A DNA stretch of 64,000 bases, taken from assembly GCA_029207755.1 (NCBI GenBank), contig JARCOQ010000001.1:93483637-93547636 (forward strand), in the 5' to 3' direction. The position numbers were made by a program, and so were the translations under genes. Positions 49,925-63,229 of the stretch are shown one piece after another; the stretch's first letter is position 1; the number at the start of each line of letters is the position of its first letter. Source of the stretch: Chamaea fasciata. Lineage: Eukaryota > Chordata > Aves > Passeriformes > Sylviidae. The notes under the pieces are model-generated. The model had not been told where the DNA came from. It saw only the letters and a list, made by a program, of their open reading frames with translations, and did not search any database.

Positions 49925-50804
49925 ATCACAGAATCACAGAATGTGTAGGTTGGAGGAGACCTTCAAGATCATAGAGTCCAATCCAGCCCTGACACCTCAA
50001 CTAGATCATGGCATCGAGTGCCACATCCAGTCTTTTTTTAAACATGTCCAGGGTTGGTGACTCCACCACCTCCCCGGGCATAGTATTCCAGTATTTAATC
50101 TCCCTTTCCATGAAAAACTTCTTCCTAATGTCCAACCAATATTTCCCTTGACGCAACCTGAGACTGTGTCCTCTCGTTCTGTCAGTTGCTGCCTGGAGAA
50201 AGAGACCAACCCCCACCTGGCTACAACCACCTTTCAGGAAGTGTTAGAGAGTGATAAGGTCACCTCTGAGTCTCCTTTCCTCCAGGCTAAGCAACCCCAG
50301 CTCCCTTAGGAGTTCATCATAGGGCTTGTGTTCCAAGCCCCTTACCAGCCTTTTGCCCTCCTCTGGATGTGCTCAAGTGTCTCAAGGTCCTTCCTAAACT
50401 GAGGGCCCAGAACTGGACACAGCACTCAAGGTGTGGCCTCACTAGTGCAAAGTACAGGAGAAGAATGGCCTCCCTGCTCCTGCTGGCCACACTATTCCTG
50501 ATACAGGCCATGATGCCGTTGGCCTTCTTGGCCACCAGGGCACACTGCTGGCTCATGTTCAGCTGCTGCCACCAGTACCCCCAGGTTCCTTTCCTCCTGG
50601 GCACTGTCCAGCCACACTGCCCCCAACCTATAATGCTGCAGAGGGTTATTGTGGCCAAAGTGCAGGACTCAGCACTTGGACTAATTAAACTTCATCTTGT
50701 TAAACTGTGCCCATCCACCTAACAAATCCAGATCTCGCTGCAGAGCCCTCCTATCTTCCAAGAGATTGACATCCACTCCCAGGTAGGGTCATCCGCAAAT
50801 GTAC
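49925..50804 (-). mobile_element. CR1 LINE with RT C-terminal remnant
   Basis: The plus strand starts AATCACAGAATCACAGAATG and goes on with CAAGATCATAGAGTCCAA, the reverse complement of the CR1 3' end. Minus-strand translation gives the end of CR1 ORF2 in pieces: [37 protein letters not shown] and CVQFW (50,390-50,570), and DRTRG, IRKKFF and EVVESPTLDMFKKRLDVAL (50,005-50,190). Frameshifts and stops separate the pieces, so no functional protein is made. The copy covers about 880 bp and is 5'-truncated, ending where a duplicated sequence and telomeric repeats begin. Confidence 0.92.
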
Positions 50805-50896
50805 TAATGAAAGATACTTCTTTCATTACTTATTTCATTTAACCCTAACCCTAACCCTAAATGCTAACCCTAACCCTTAATGAAAGATGTTCTTTC
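50805..50896. repeat. Imperfect direct repeats flanking the telomeric insert
   Basis: TAATGAAAGATACTTCTTTC (50,805-50,824) recurs as TAATGAAAGATGTTCTTTC (50,878-50,896), one base shorter with a small internal difference. The pair brackets the telomere-like sequence. Confidence 0.85.
50841..50878. repeat. Interstitial telomeric repeat (CCCTAA)n
   Basis: Three perfect AACCCT units, a short ATG interruption, then two further units: about 38 bp of vertebrate telomere sequence in CCCTAA orientation. It lies far from any visible chromosome end. Such short interstitial blocks are thought to arise during double-strand-break repair. Confidence 0.93.
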
Positions 50897-53800
50897 GGTC
50901 CCATTGGGACAGTCTCTATTGTGTTCCTAGGCACTTTCCTTATGCTTCTTCCATTTCCTTAACAGTGTCCTAATCATCCTCAATTATGTTTTTGCTCAAA
51001 CTTTAAGAGAAAATGATGTGTTTGCATAGCTGCCATTACATTGCAAACAAAATTTTTAGGAAGGACTGAGAATGGAAGGAAAAATAATCTTGGTGGTGTC
51101 CTTGCAGTATTGCAACAATATGTCTAATTGTCAGATTTCCTAAGACTGGAAGCAATCATTCTTTTATACAACTTTTATTAACTGACATTAACAGCCAGTT
51201 AATATTTTTACTTTTAAACATTATGATGAAGCTAACCAGAAGAATTATGAAGTGGAATTAGTTAAGTGTAAAGAATCATGTAATTGTGAAGCCCATGGGT
51301 CATTTGGCAAAGAGAAATGAAGGAAAAAGGTTGACTTCAAGCTGCTGAAGTACCTATGTTTGCTATGTCACTTGTCCAGTGACACATCTTACTAAACTCT
51401 GCATAAATAAATACCTTTTAATATATTTTTTTTCCTAGAAGTAGCCTTTCCAAAAAACCAGTTTCAACTTGGAAAAAAATTCTTATCTCAATGTTTCTGC
51501 TTAGGCAATAATGATAAAAATTAGATCTACTAGGAAAACGCTTTTTAACCTTTATTCGGAGCATAAATCAAGAGGCTCGTTTTTCACAGTCTCTTTCTAT
51601 AGAATTCAATTAAAGGTCAGATTTGTAATGGGGGATCCTAATTATTAATGTATTGCCTATTTTGAATTATTAATGAGTTGACATATTTGCATAATGGGTA
51701 AAGAAAATGCCTAAGAACAACTTTTATAGCATATTAAAATTCTTCAAAAATATTTCATCAAAGTCTTTCTTTGTGTCCTGGAGGTAATTTAACTTTTTAT
51801 CACTATGTTAATACTTAACAAATAAATTCAAAATATTTTACAGTTAAAAATTAGTGTAGTTATATATCACTAAGGGGAATTAATCTTGTTTTGAACTAGT
51901 ACACCAGTCATGAAATGGGAAGCTTCACAGTGGGCAACCTTACTGTAAAAGGAAGATGCCAGCATGTGCTGGACCGAGCATTTTGTGTTTTGTTGCAAGG
52001 GGCAGTAGAAGTTTAAGATCTATAAAATTTGCAGGACCACAAGAGTGAAGAAAATTGTTATAAGCATCAGCCTAATATTTTGTCACCAATTACTTCAGTG
52101 TGGTAAAACACTGATGGACTAAATTTGCCTCACTGAGGTCTACGCTGGGATCATCTGTATGTAGTACTGCTATGTAGTTATGAAAATATATTATCAGAGA
52201 ATGATAAACAGATCATAAATTTAACTGTGGAAATAGGATTGCTACATTCTTCCACCGAAAGTTTCAGGTGTCACCACCATATCCACAAGTGCCTGCTTGG
52301 TTAAAATGCTCCAGTGTAGGTGAACCTTATGATATCTCCTGCCTGGGAAGTTATGGAACCTAATATGATGACTAAAGGTATATATTGATGATAACCAAGT
52401 AACTGTTTTGTTTACTGGCTTTCTAGAAGATAGACCATTTTATGGAGAAGTCAAAGTTTGTTCTTAATTTTTGCTTTTATGACCCAATTTACTGTAGTAG
52501 ACTTTTTTTCCTAAGGCATAATTTGACTCCTCACTTTGCATAAAGGGTTTCTTGTGATAAAATGGTGTTAGGAAAAAGTTAGAACTTATTTTTTCTAGGT
52601 AGGTTTTTTTTTCCATATTTACACAACTGAACCGTTAATGATGAGATCCATGGATGAAACATTTGAATACACTTTATTGTAACTTCTCAAAGGAACACCT
52701 TGCAGAATCAAAAACACTTCCCAGGATTAAAGATACTTCTAGTGTAGATTTTTCTTCTTATTTCCAAAAGAAATGCAAAATCTCAGATTTTTTTCACCCA
52801 TATCTGTTATCATTCCATTCCAACCATTAGCTACTGAGTAACACTCTGGCTTGAAGCCACTGGGAAGATCCTGTTCTGCGGTTACTGCTACCACAAACCA
52901 CATTATCATTAAATGCTAAAGTCTAACTATAGGTCAAGGTCAGGCCAGGGAGATGATTGGGGAAGAAGGTAACAGTCATGGAGCAGTCAGAGTTTTCATT
53001 TGTTCTGTATCATCAGAAAAACCAAGTTGAAAAATGGAACTAAAAAGGCCCTCTGTAAATTGGAAATGGTTTATGTGCAATGAAGGAGTTTTACTTCTAA
53101 TCAAGTGGACTGTCTATTAGTGCTTAATAATTGGTAGCACTGCAGCAGTTTCCTCTCCATTTGCTGGCGGGTGTCTTGCACAGCAGGATCAGGGTGATCA
53201 AATGGCACCTTTTGCACCTGACCTTGTGTAAGCAAAGGGACATTTCACCAAGAAGACTGCATGGCCTGTTTTATAGATGGCATAAAGCCTGTTCAGTTCT
53301 CACTTCACAAGACAGCTGTTCAGGATGTAATGGTCAGTTGGCAGACTTTTCAGCCATAAGGAATAACCATTGGAGATAATAGGAAAGGGATCAAGCTCAG
53401 TGACTCCAAATCCGTGCATCCCTTGTTAGCACGCTTCTGGATAGTAGGGTCCTATGACTTGTAGGCTACCCACAGACTCTTTCCAGGGCAGACTTATTCT
53501 ATTATTCTCCACTCTTCTGTTTCTTTTATTGTCATCTGTACACTTTGTAATGACATCTTAAGTAGTGTGACTAATATTCATCACAAATGGTTCACCAGCT
53601 CAGCCACAGGATGAGATGGGGAGAATAGGGAAGTCAACGAAAACTTTGACGCAAATCTTAATTATTGGAATAGTGCGGTACCAGATTGGTTACATGAAGC
53701 ACTTTTAATATGAAACAAATATTTTCAATTTCCCTTCTCCACAGAGCAGAATACCACCCCTACTCCACTTAGAGATTATGGAAATAAACTGCACAAATTT

Positions 53801-54677
53801 CTGTCCACTTCCAGAATGATACAACAGAGCAATTCCTTGTAGTAGCCTCACAGGCCCTACCTGATATGCTTAATTTCATGAAACTCAAGATTATTCCATG
53901 GGTCTCAGTGCTGTGTAACTTCAATTACTGATACTTAGCAAATGCTTACACCCAGCTGGTGGTGTGAGGTGATTTAATCTGCTTGCTTTTAATTACATCC
54001 TGTATTCCAAATGAAGCCTTCTTATGTTTTTCTTTTCATCCCTCCCCTAATGTCTCTTTTTACAACATGTCAATGCCACTCTGCTTGGTAGTTTCCATAA
54101 ATTTCTTAACTCCTGCTGACTTGTCTGATTCCTCAGGTTATTGAGGTTACCAAATCAATAAAAAAGGAAGAGCAAATAAAAAGTAAAAAGAAAAATGTTG
54201 ACACTGGGGTCTAGAGTAGGCTTCCTGCAAAAGATCCTACTTCAACTCCCTGAATAATCTTGAATATAACATGAAAGATTCTCTATAAGAGACCCCAGCC
54301 TCCTGCATTAAGCTACAGCTGCGGCACAAAGTCAGAAAGACACACAGAAGGAGCAAAGGAAAACAAAAAAAAATTCAGAGTGAGAAGATGGTCTTTAATA
54401 TGTTTAATAAGGCAAATGAAAGCTCCTTAAAATCTAGGTAAAGTGCTTCCTGTCATTGATCCTGTACTGCTGATCCTAAATTATTTTTGCTTGGGGTCTC
54501 ATAAATGAAAAAAAAAAATAGAGTGAATAATTTTCAACACAAAAGATCATTGCCTTGGTTCATATTACTAGAACTCTGACACACTCCTCCAAATTTAACA
54601 AAGTAGCACTTAAACCCCCTTTGAGACAGAAGGCCTGAAGGCTAGGGGAAATTTTAAGAAGTGTGTGAATGCATGTA
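50897..54677. other. Noncoding sequence, nothing recognised
   Basis: About 3.8 kb of AT-rich, gene-desert-like DNA without supported genes or repeat families. Confidence 0.4.
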
Positions 54678-54701
54678 TTTGTATGTATGTATGTATGTAT
54701 T
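54678..54701. repeat. (GTAT)n microsatellite
   Basis: About five GTAT units within TATTTGTATGTATG-type sequence. Confidence 0.85.
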
Positions 54702-54929
54702 TGCTGCATTATTGTTATTCAATAGACATTTGCTGCTGAAAGAAGGGTCTAGATGGAAATATGTGATTTGCACTAGAGTAAAGCTGAGAAAAGATGAGAA
54801 GTATTTCAGCTGTGTCTGAGCAAGTACATACTTTGAGCTAAAACTGCATTGATCTAAAGCCTGGAATTAGGTGGGACCTTTGTTCTTTTAGCAACTGTTT
54901 ACAATTCCTCCTGCCCTCCACAAGAAGAA

Positions 54930-54987
54930 GAGAGAAAAGAAAAAAAAAAAAAAGGAAAAAGAAAAAGAAGAAGAAGGAAAAGGAAAA
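54930..54987. repeat. Purine (A/G)-rich tract
   Basis: About 58 bases consisting almost entirely of A and G, including 14 or more consecutive A. Low complexity. Confidence 0.85.
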
Positions 54988-57230
54988 CTTGATATCTCCG
55001 GAAAGGAAAATGCTAGTGATATTACCTCCTGGTGGAACTTATACCACCTTGTTACACATGCATGGTAAATAAATTCCATTGCAAGAAATGTTCCACCAAA
55101 GACTATTCACTTCAGAGAAATGATAACGATCTCAAAAAAGCTGGGGAGTGAGAAATGTGCTCTAAAATCCAGCAGCACTGAGCTGCTGCAGTTTCATTTA
55201 CACTTGCAGCCCATCAATAGTGAATGCACTTCGGTTAATCACCTCTCCCTCATGATGAGGGCTGTGGCCATTTCATAATTGCCATGAAATGTGAAAAGCA
55301 AAGTTATTAAATGGATTTGGGGGGGGTACATTTCATTAACTCTGACCTTGTTTAATGAGAACAAACTTTGGCAGAGAAAGACAAACAGAAATGCTTCCAC
55401 ATAGCATCTTTCCATAACAAAGGCCTGTCCTATAAATGCCTGTGGAACCGCAAGAAACTTAAGCTGGTGGCAGAGTGGCTATCAGTAAATGACCTGTTGA
55501 AAAATTAATTCTCTGAATACATCATGTGCTTTAAGAGGACAATGTATTCTAGGGTAATCCTCCTTCCTTATGCTGTTTCTTCTGTATGACAGCACTTGCA
55601 GCTCTGGGGCTTGCAGCCCTTGATGGGAGCCAGATGTGCAAAAAAAGTGTAGAATTATTGGCAGATGCTTTTAAAATTTTAAGAAATATCCCAAACCCTG
55701 TTACATAAGTGAGGAAATTTTATATGTAACCAAATCAACTGAAAGCAGTCAGCAAAAGTAAGATATATACAGGTTAAACCATAGAAAGTGGGAATTAGTT
55801 AGGATTAATATCCGGTAGGCACTTCCTATGTATGAAATTGTCAGTAGCATTGCTTATTAATGGTATTGGAAATGACTGGTTTAATGATATCCCACTTTCC
55901 TGATAGATATGCAGATGGTGCAACCAGATCAGGTAAATCAGGTAATAGTTCGTTGATCATTTTCAACAACATTAGGTTTTCTATCTGTAGTTCCCTTCTG
56001 TCTTTCTTAATATTTTTGTGTCTCCTCTTCTTCATCAGAGCTGCTTGTGACAGACACTAGGATTTACGATCAGTGGGCACTAATGCAATTCAGGACTTGG
56101 AAGCTGTAGAAAAACATGAGAGGATAATGAGGTGGGTTTAAAAAGTCTCTGTGATAAACAACCCATCTCCTAACACTGGTAATTATTTTTGAATGAGCAG
56201 GGGTAGAAGAGAACGTTATTTAGCTGCATCCCAAAACTTTGTCATTCAGAGTGAGAGTTGCAAGGAACAGTGCCTTTCACAAATTAGAGAACCAAAATAG
56301 CCTGTTAAATATTGTCACACTGGATATTCTATGCTTCCTGCAATTTCTTTTTTTCCTCTGAAAATTTTCATAGGATTTTTTAAAGACACAGCTTCCTATT
56401 TGTGTTTGAAACATACAACTTTAAACCAATATATATCTGAAAAATAGCCAGCAGTAATTTAATCTTAAAGCCAGGGATGACTCAGGACTCTGTGATGGTG
56501 GGTTTTGACACAACTCAAAGTTGAAAATACACAAACCTAAATTCAGGGTCAATCTGTGAGAGTACAGAAACTTAGTAAAAGTTAGAATCTGAGTTCTGCC
56601 CATTTTAAATACCATAATATTTGTACTAAGGACAGTTAAATGGATGCAGTGTCATTACTGATTACCACTTCTTCATGTTTTTTCCCAGTTAGTAGCTTCC
56701 CCTTCAAATCATAGCTGCATTCATATGCAAGTCACAATTCAGAAACACAGTCTCCTAAAGTGGGTATTCTAGGAACAGCAGCACTTTAGGTATAAGCAGT
56801 CCTTGAAGCATCTCAAAGTTTCATGTTTCTTTAATTTGCCCTAGGCTGTGGAGAGCCAAAGACATATAAATACATTGGATGCAGTATTAGGGGGGAAAAA
56901 ATCCTTCAGTTTGATGAGTATTGAAGTCTGAATGAGTGAGGCAAAGAGTAAAGTAGTATCTATAAGGCTGTAAGCTGAGAAATCAGTAATATGCTTTGTA
57001 CACACTGAATTACATTTATAGATGATTATGACTTCAAGTGCAGTTGGCACTAATTTAAGAATAATCTCTCTTAGGAATGTGAATTTTCTTTTATAGCTGC
57101 CTCCAGGTGTATGTGTTGTACCTACCACCTCCCTGCAGTCATCCTGCTTCCAAGAAGAACCTGAAAAACAGTTGGGAAAGTTTGCTACTAATTTTCAGAA
57201 AATGGTTAGCAAATAGTTTTTAATTCCTTA
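54988..57230. other. Noncoding sequence; possible conserved element at 55.24-55.64 kb
   Basis: No gene recognised. The part at 55,240-55,640 has the even, non-repetitive, homeobox-site-rich look (CATTAACT, TTAATGAG, CATAATTGCC) of vertebrate conserved noncoding elements, but conservation cannot be judged from one sequence. Confidence 0.25.
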
Positions 57231-57808
57231 TGTCCTTACTTCAGCTAGGGTGGAGTTAACTTCTCAGTAGCAGTTACAATGCTGTGTTTTGGATTTGGAA
57301 TAACAAAGGCATTAATAACACACTGTAAGTTGTTTTTATTCTAAGTCAAGCACCTTTTTTTTTTCTCATCCCATGCTCTGCCAGTGAGGAGGTATGCAAA
57401 AAAACCCCAACAAAACAGACTGGGAGGGAGCATAGCTGGGACATGTGACCTGAACTGACCAAATGGACACCCCACACCACGGAACATCATGCCTTTGTAT
57501 AAACTGGGGGAATTACCACAAGGATGGATGATCTGGGTTTGGGGAGGGGGGTCTGGCATTGGTCAGTGGGTGGTGAGCAATTCTGTTGTTCATCCGTTGT
57601 TTTGGTTTTTCTCTCTTTATATTATCATCGTTATTATTTACTGTTATCATTGCACTGAACTTTATTTTCAGTTATTTAACTGTTCCTATATCAACACACA
57701 AATTTTATTTCAATTTCACTCCACATTCCACTGGAGAGGGGGATAAATAGGGGGGTTGTGCAAGCATCTGCCTGTGTTTCATCTCCAGCTGGGCTTAGAA
57801 CCTCGACA
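57231..57808 (+). mobile_element. Solo LTR of an avian endogenous retrovirus
   Basis: A 578-bp element starting TGTCCTTACTTCAGCTAGG and ending GCTTAGAACCTCGACA. The order of landmarks matches a very common avian LTR that I remember: TTCAGCT.GG..GAGTTAA at the start, GACCTGAACTGACCAA, a TATA box (TATAAA, 57,498-57,503), GGGTGGTGAGCAATT, T-rich R region, CATTCCACTGG, GGGGTTGTGC and the terminal CGACA. No internal retroviral sequence or second LTR is present. The target-site duplication is not clear (TCCTTA against CCTATT). Confidence 0.85.
57498..57503 (+). promoter_or_regulatory. TATA box of the solo LTR
   Basis: TATAAA in TTTGTATAAACTGG, at the position expected for the U3 promoter of this LTR family. 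Activity unknown. Confidence 0.6.
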
Positions 57809-60800
57809 CCTATTTATCCAGTGAAAACATGTAAAGCTTCTGCAGCTCAATAAACACAGCTCTTGAAAACATGGCTTTGAACTCTCCAGGCACTTTAACA
57901 ACGTCTTTCACCTGCTAATTCAACCAGTGACTCGATGATTAAACATTTGCTTCCTATGCTGGTTGTTACAGTCTCATAGGTATAAAATCTGCAGATGGCA
58001 GCTTTCCTCTCAAGATTTAAAACAACTCCTCCTCCCATTTATTTATTTATTTATTTATTACTATCAAAGGTTAAAGTGGATCCCGTAGAACAGAGAAATC
58101 TGTAAACTGTGTAGAAAATCTTCATTATAATGCTACTCCTTAAGACTTCTCCCTCTCCTCACTCTGAGGAATTGTACTTCTAAATGACTGCTCTTGAGCA
58201 TCAATATCATCTCTCAAATTCCATTTTACTGTCTTTTCAATCTGGTAAACATAGCTGAACGATCAAAGAATTACAACTTCCCAAACAAAGAAGTCTAGAT
58301 GTACCTTGCCATCAGTTTAAAAAAATAATAGTATAAGAACTCCTGAGCCTCTATCCTTGTTATTTTGCTCTGTGCCTCAAAGAGAACTCATCCTCACTTA
58401 TTGATCTTGAATTTTCTCTTCATTTGCACAGTAGCTAATCACAAAATTATTTCATATTTAGGACTGATGTTCAGTATTTGTTAAACTTTTGAGCATTTGA
58501 AAATGCTCAGGACTATCCCTCCTGGCCCCAACTCTTAGGTAGAGGTTGTTTATATAGTCATGTAGTAGGACAAAACACTTTGGTAATGCTAATTAGAGAT
58601 CCTCTAGAAGCATTTCACATACTGTTTAGGTCTCTTTACATTTATTTGATATTTTTGATTTATTATTTTCTCTATAGTGCTTATTTTTGTAATTATAGGA
58701 ATAATTATATATAAAAATGGATGTGGTTGATTCCCCTGAAATACCAACCTTTTTATATTTTTACTTTCAAGAGCAAAACAACAGGTTTAGCATTGATAAC
58801 TTTTACAAAAACTTTAGTCTCAGTATTGTTAGCTTTCTTATGAAGGTTCAAGTCCTGATGAAAGGTTTCCGGAGGAGGTCCCATCTTTTATTGATATTTT
58901 TCATGTTCAAACTTGCTTCATTAACTAGGCATCACAGTAGAATGTGGCTGATTTATGGTTGCTCTTGTGACTGTCACCCTTTCTTGGTTTTGTGCTTAAT
59001 TTTTTCTTCTTACACAAGCACTCCACATATAGCCATTTAGTTGCTTTTAATCTTCATTCTTATCATATCCTTTCTACTCACTGATGTGTTTTTTACACTG
59101 TGGTCCAGTTGATCTTCTTCATCTTATGTCTCTCTGTAATGAGCTTGAATTTCCTGGCTGGAGTGATCACAGCACAATGGGCCCAAGGATTTCCTCCCTG
59201 GCTGCTGCATCACTTTATTACCTTTCTCTCCTCCCCCAGTGGTTGTGGGGTTCATTCCCACATAGACTGTGGTGGATTCCAGAGCAGAACAAAGTGAGAG
59301 TGTTCACTAGGCTGGGAGATTGATGCTGTAGGAGGAGTAGGAGTTATCCTCTAACCCATTTGGTGAGAGGGACTGTGGAATTGGTTTGCCTTTGTAAAGG
59401 TGACAGATGGATAGGCATTCTCTCAAGGTGAATTAGAAAAATAAATATTATCTGACAAATATTTGAGGTGATTTGAGGTGATTGCTACTGCAACAGCAGA
59501 ACATATCTCTCTTATTTGTGCCCTTATTTGCTCTAGTTTTCCTTTTGCTATTCATCCTTGAATACCTCTGTTCTCTCTACAGAATTTAAAGAATCTTGTA
59601 TATGAAGCCATTCATACCATTCACAAACGATGGCTCCCCAAGGCCTATCCACAGACACCCAGTTCAGAGCACAACTAAAGAGCAACACAGGTTGCTTTCT
59701 TCAGCTTGCTGCGCACCTTCTTAATGATGTTCTCCTCACTAATTTGTGGGAAAGAGATTTTTCTCTTCTGTCTCCATTATTTGCACTGGTTTTAATTAAA
59801 CATCTGCTCTGACTGGGACATGGGTAAAAGGACAGTTGTGCTGCCGTTTGAAAAGAGCAGCTTACTTGCTCGGACAGTTTTCTCAAGCTTTCAGAGCTCT
59901 AATTAAAATCCACTGAACACATGAGCAATGTTGGCACAGTACTTTGGAAGTGTTTGTTACAACAGTGTCAAGGAGTAGATAAGGTTTTTAGGGGATTAGT
60001 GTAAGGTGTTTTGTTTCAGGTGGATTATTTCTAATGAATGGGTCCTCTTTCTTTTCTTCTGCCTAGGAAAAAGGGCCTTTTTTAACTTTTGAAAAAATTT
60101 TTTTATTTTGAGGACTATGTGAGCAAAATAATTATCCTATTTATAATTTCTAAGTTTTTTAAAAGATTGGAGCAAAAAAGCTTCATATTTACATTCCTGA
60201 TTAATAATGAAAGCCTGCAAAATTTTTTGTGAGTCTGTGAAAACCAGAATGTGACTGCACACACTGGAGGCAGAGCTGTGATGTCCAAGGAAACCACTAT
60301 ATACGCTGGCAAATAGAGAAGACTGGAGTGCTCATACACTGTGTAACTCCATTCACTTTGTCCCTTATGTGGAATGTGATATGAAAAATAATTTCCTGCA
60401 TCTCCCAGGTATTGCTGTTCTGAAAGGGTCTAGAAAATAACCACAGTGTTGCTCATGTCCTCACTTTCAGCACTGTTTGTCCTGAAAATATGCAGGAAAG
60501 GCTAAGTATTTGAATATCAGAAAAAGAAAAAAAGAGAGAAATAAATCTGCTTTTTATTTCTGAGTGTATACCTTTATTGCATATTAAATTTTAAGCTGTA
60601 TCTTTTTGCTTTCAATACTGTACTGACTAATTAGAGGTATGTGATCAGTGTAATTATCTTCTGGCAATAAATTGCAATACATATTCATAGTACATGGATT
60701 TCATCTTCTGTGAAATGGTCCTTATAAAAACAGTAATAGTTGGTATGTCATTAGAACATATCAGCAATTAATCCTTAAAATGATCAATGGAAAGAATGTC

Positions 60801-63229
60801 CTTTTCCTCTATCTCTGGTTTATTTATGTGTTCCCATTAATTATGCCTAATTTTCTGTTGGCACTTTTCTTCTTAATGTAATTCAATTTAAGCATATCTT
60901 TCCAGAGACTTATTAATAGGTAGGGTCATTTATATTGTGTAGCACAAATATTTTATAATCCACTAATCTTGACAAAAAGGCAATGCCTTCCTCATAAAAA
61001 ATGTATGAAGAGTAATGGTTCCCTATTAATAACTTATTAGGTCAGATCACACAGTTTGAAGTGTCTATTACACTTTAATTTTATCAGATTTCTTCCTTTG
61101 GAACCTGCTACTTTTTCTTTATCTTTTATTGAGATTATTTTTAACCCAACAGCTGGATCCCTTGCCAAAAACAGCTTCCTATGGCTGTTGTTTCTGTAGT
61201 GCTACCTAAACAACCGGTTTTATGTGCTGGGCTTTATGGAAACTGTGCAATGCACCCAGCAGTGGAAACTCGGATTACAGTCCTGCTTGAATTTTATATT
61301 TTCAGTAACAATGCTATGCTCATGACACTGACTGGTTCAGCTTTCCTGGTGAAGCAGGATTTTGGCCAGTAAATGCCATTTGCTTTTGACATTAACCTCT
61401 GTAGATAATGCCCTGTCTGAAGTTAATGAGTGAAAACTTCTTCAAAAAGGTGTGTATGTCTATTTCTAAAGGCAAAGCTATGGCTTTGTGGGGTCCAAGG
61501 GCACACTGGGGAGCTGAGGGGTGAGCAGTGCTTTGGCATCCATCCTTTCATCCTGATTTGAAGACCCACCCCTGTGAGCCACTCTCCTGATATCCGTGTC
61601 CTTCTTGGGCTTGATCTCCAAGCAGCATCCAGGGAGAGCCTCAGCTCTGCCATTCACCTCCAAGCCCTTTTGTGGCAGAGGCTGGCTCAAATGAATCAAA
61701 AGCAGCTTCTTCAAAACAAACCATAATCTATTCTTTGTACATAGTGTGCAAAGGGAAAGGCAAGAGCAATGAAGGTTTACACACACACATTTTCTCTTTC
61801 CTAACATATAACTTTACATTCATAAGCTTTTTCTGGGCTTTGGAGAAGTCAACCATCCTGCAGCATTTTCTCTGTTTTGCTCACTGCCCCCTCGTCAATT
61901 TTTTCTGGCAGCTCCTCATGACTTATGAAAGCTAAGCTAGGTTTTGTTGTACTTTTTGATTCCAGCTTTATTTTTGGATAATTGTCCGTTTTCAGTCTGA
62001 CAGGACTTAGGCTGGGACGCTCAACAATTCTTTTCAATTCTTCTGCAGCACCCTCTGATTATAGTTCATTTTTGCCATTACTAGATTTTTTTCACCTGCT
62101 TTCTACTTTTGTTAGACAACTTCCTGTAACGCAGCACTGAACATGCATAGTTTGTTCCTTCAGCTTGTCACAGGTCCTGTCCTGAATATTGCTTTACAGG
62201 CTTCCACTTCTCAAGTGAAAATGTGCTTCCAGGATATCCTTTTGCCAATTTTAAGTCTGCCTTCTCAGTTTCTGCCTTGTAAGAAATAATTACCTCAGTA
62301 ATTTGAGTTAGATTTTAAAGAATTTTGTGTACACTTTTTTTAGAACTTGCAATTTTCTTGAGGAGTCAGCTGTTCTTGTTAAGAGTAGCTGTGCCTGCAA
62401 AAGATGAACTCCTCAAGACATGAAACCTGGAGTCAGTCAGGCAAGATAAAATGTCCACTTCATCTACTCAGTGATCCCTTTGCACAGTGGTGTTTTGGTG
62501 AGGTTCTCCTGTTTACTCATTGCTATGATTTCTGTAGAAACATTTGAGGATCACAAGTGGAACAGGAGAGTTATCTGCATTTATTATGGAGTTTTTTAAT
62601 GTGCAATATGTAAGTATCAGTCAGTATGGCTACAAGCATTATATTTGTATACAGAAACTCTTTTCAGATTATCCAACCAAAAGGTACATAAGGCTAAAGT
62701 AGAAAATATTGTAGAATTGTCCAGCTTCTGCCACTGGCATGGGTAAAATCCATGTTCTAGCAAAATTATTTCTAAGATAAAGAAGTTTCTGATTGAACAT
62801 GAAAGTATCATAAAACAACCTGTATTAAGGAGGTCATTGTTTTGGTTTCATGCTCTATAGTTTCATTTAAATCTGTAAATGCTGCTGACATGAGTGACAT
62901 CTCTCCTAATCTTCAAATTTACTATGGCTGGTATGGTCAAACAACTCAAATTCACAGAAAAGTCTGGATGATAAGTGTCATAATAAAAATGTTGTTTAGA
63001 TTTGTTTGTTTATTTATTGATAATTTGGAGCAGAGGATGGAAGCAAATAAAATTTTAGAATAAAATTATCTGTTATTATCTGGAAGAACGAGCTATCAGC
63101 AACCTTGGAAAGACAGAAGTTTGCATCTGTGGTGGAATAATCTCTTGCAACAGTAGAAACTGTATTTGACCAGCTGGAAATCAGTATTTTAGAAAACAAT
63201 TTGGGTAACCATGAGGACCCAAGTGATTG
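57809..63229. other. Noncoding, gene-desert-like sequence
   Basis: About 5.4 kb of AT-rich DNA. A (TTTA)n run of about six units lies at 58,037-58,060. The plus frame 58,717-59,040 and others have no recognised domain. Confidence 0.4.
58037..58060. repeat. (TTTA)n microsatellite
   Basis: About six tandem ATTT units. Confidence 0.9.

Noticed and set aside
58491..58508. Short palindrome GAGCATTTGAAAATGCTC
   Set aside because: Eight-base arms are expected by chance several times in a window this size.
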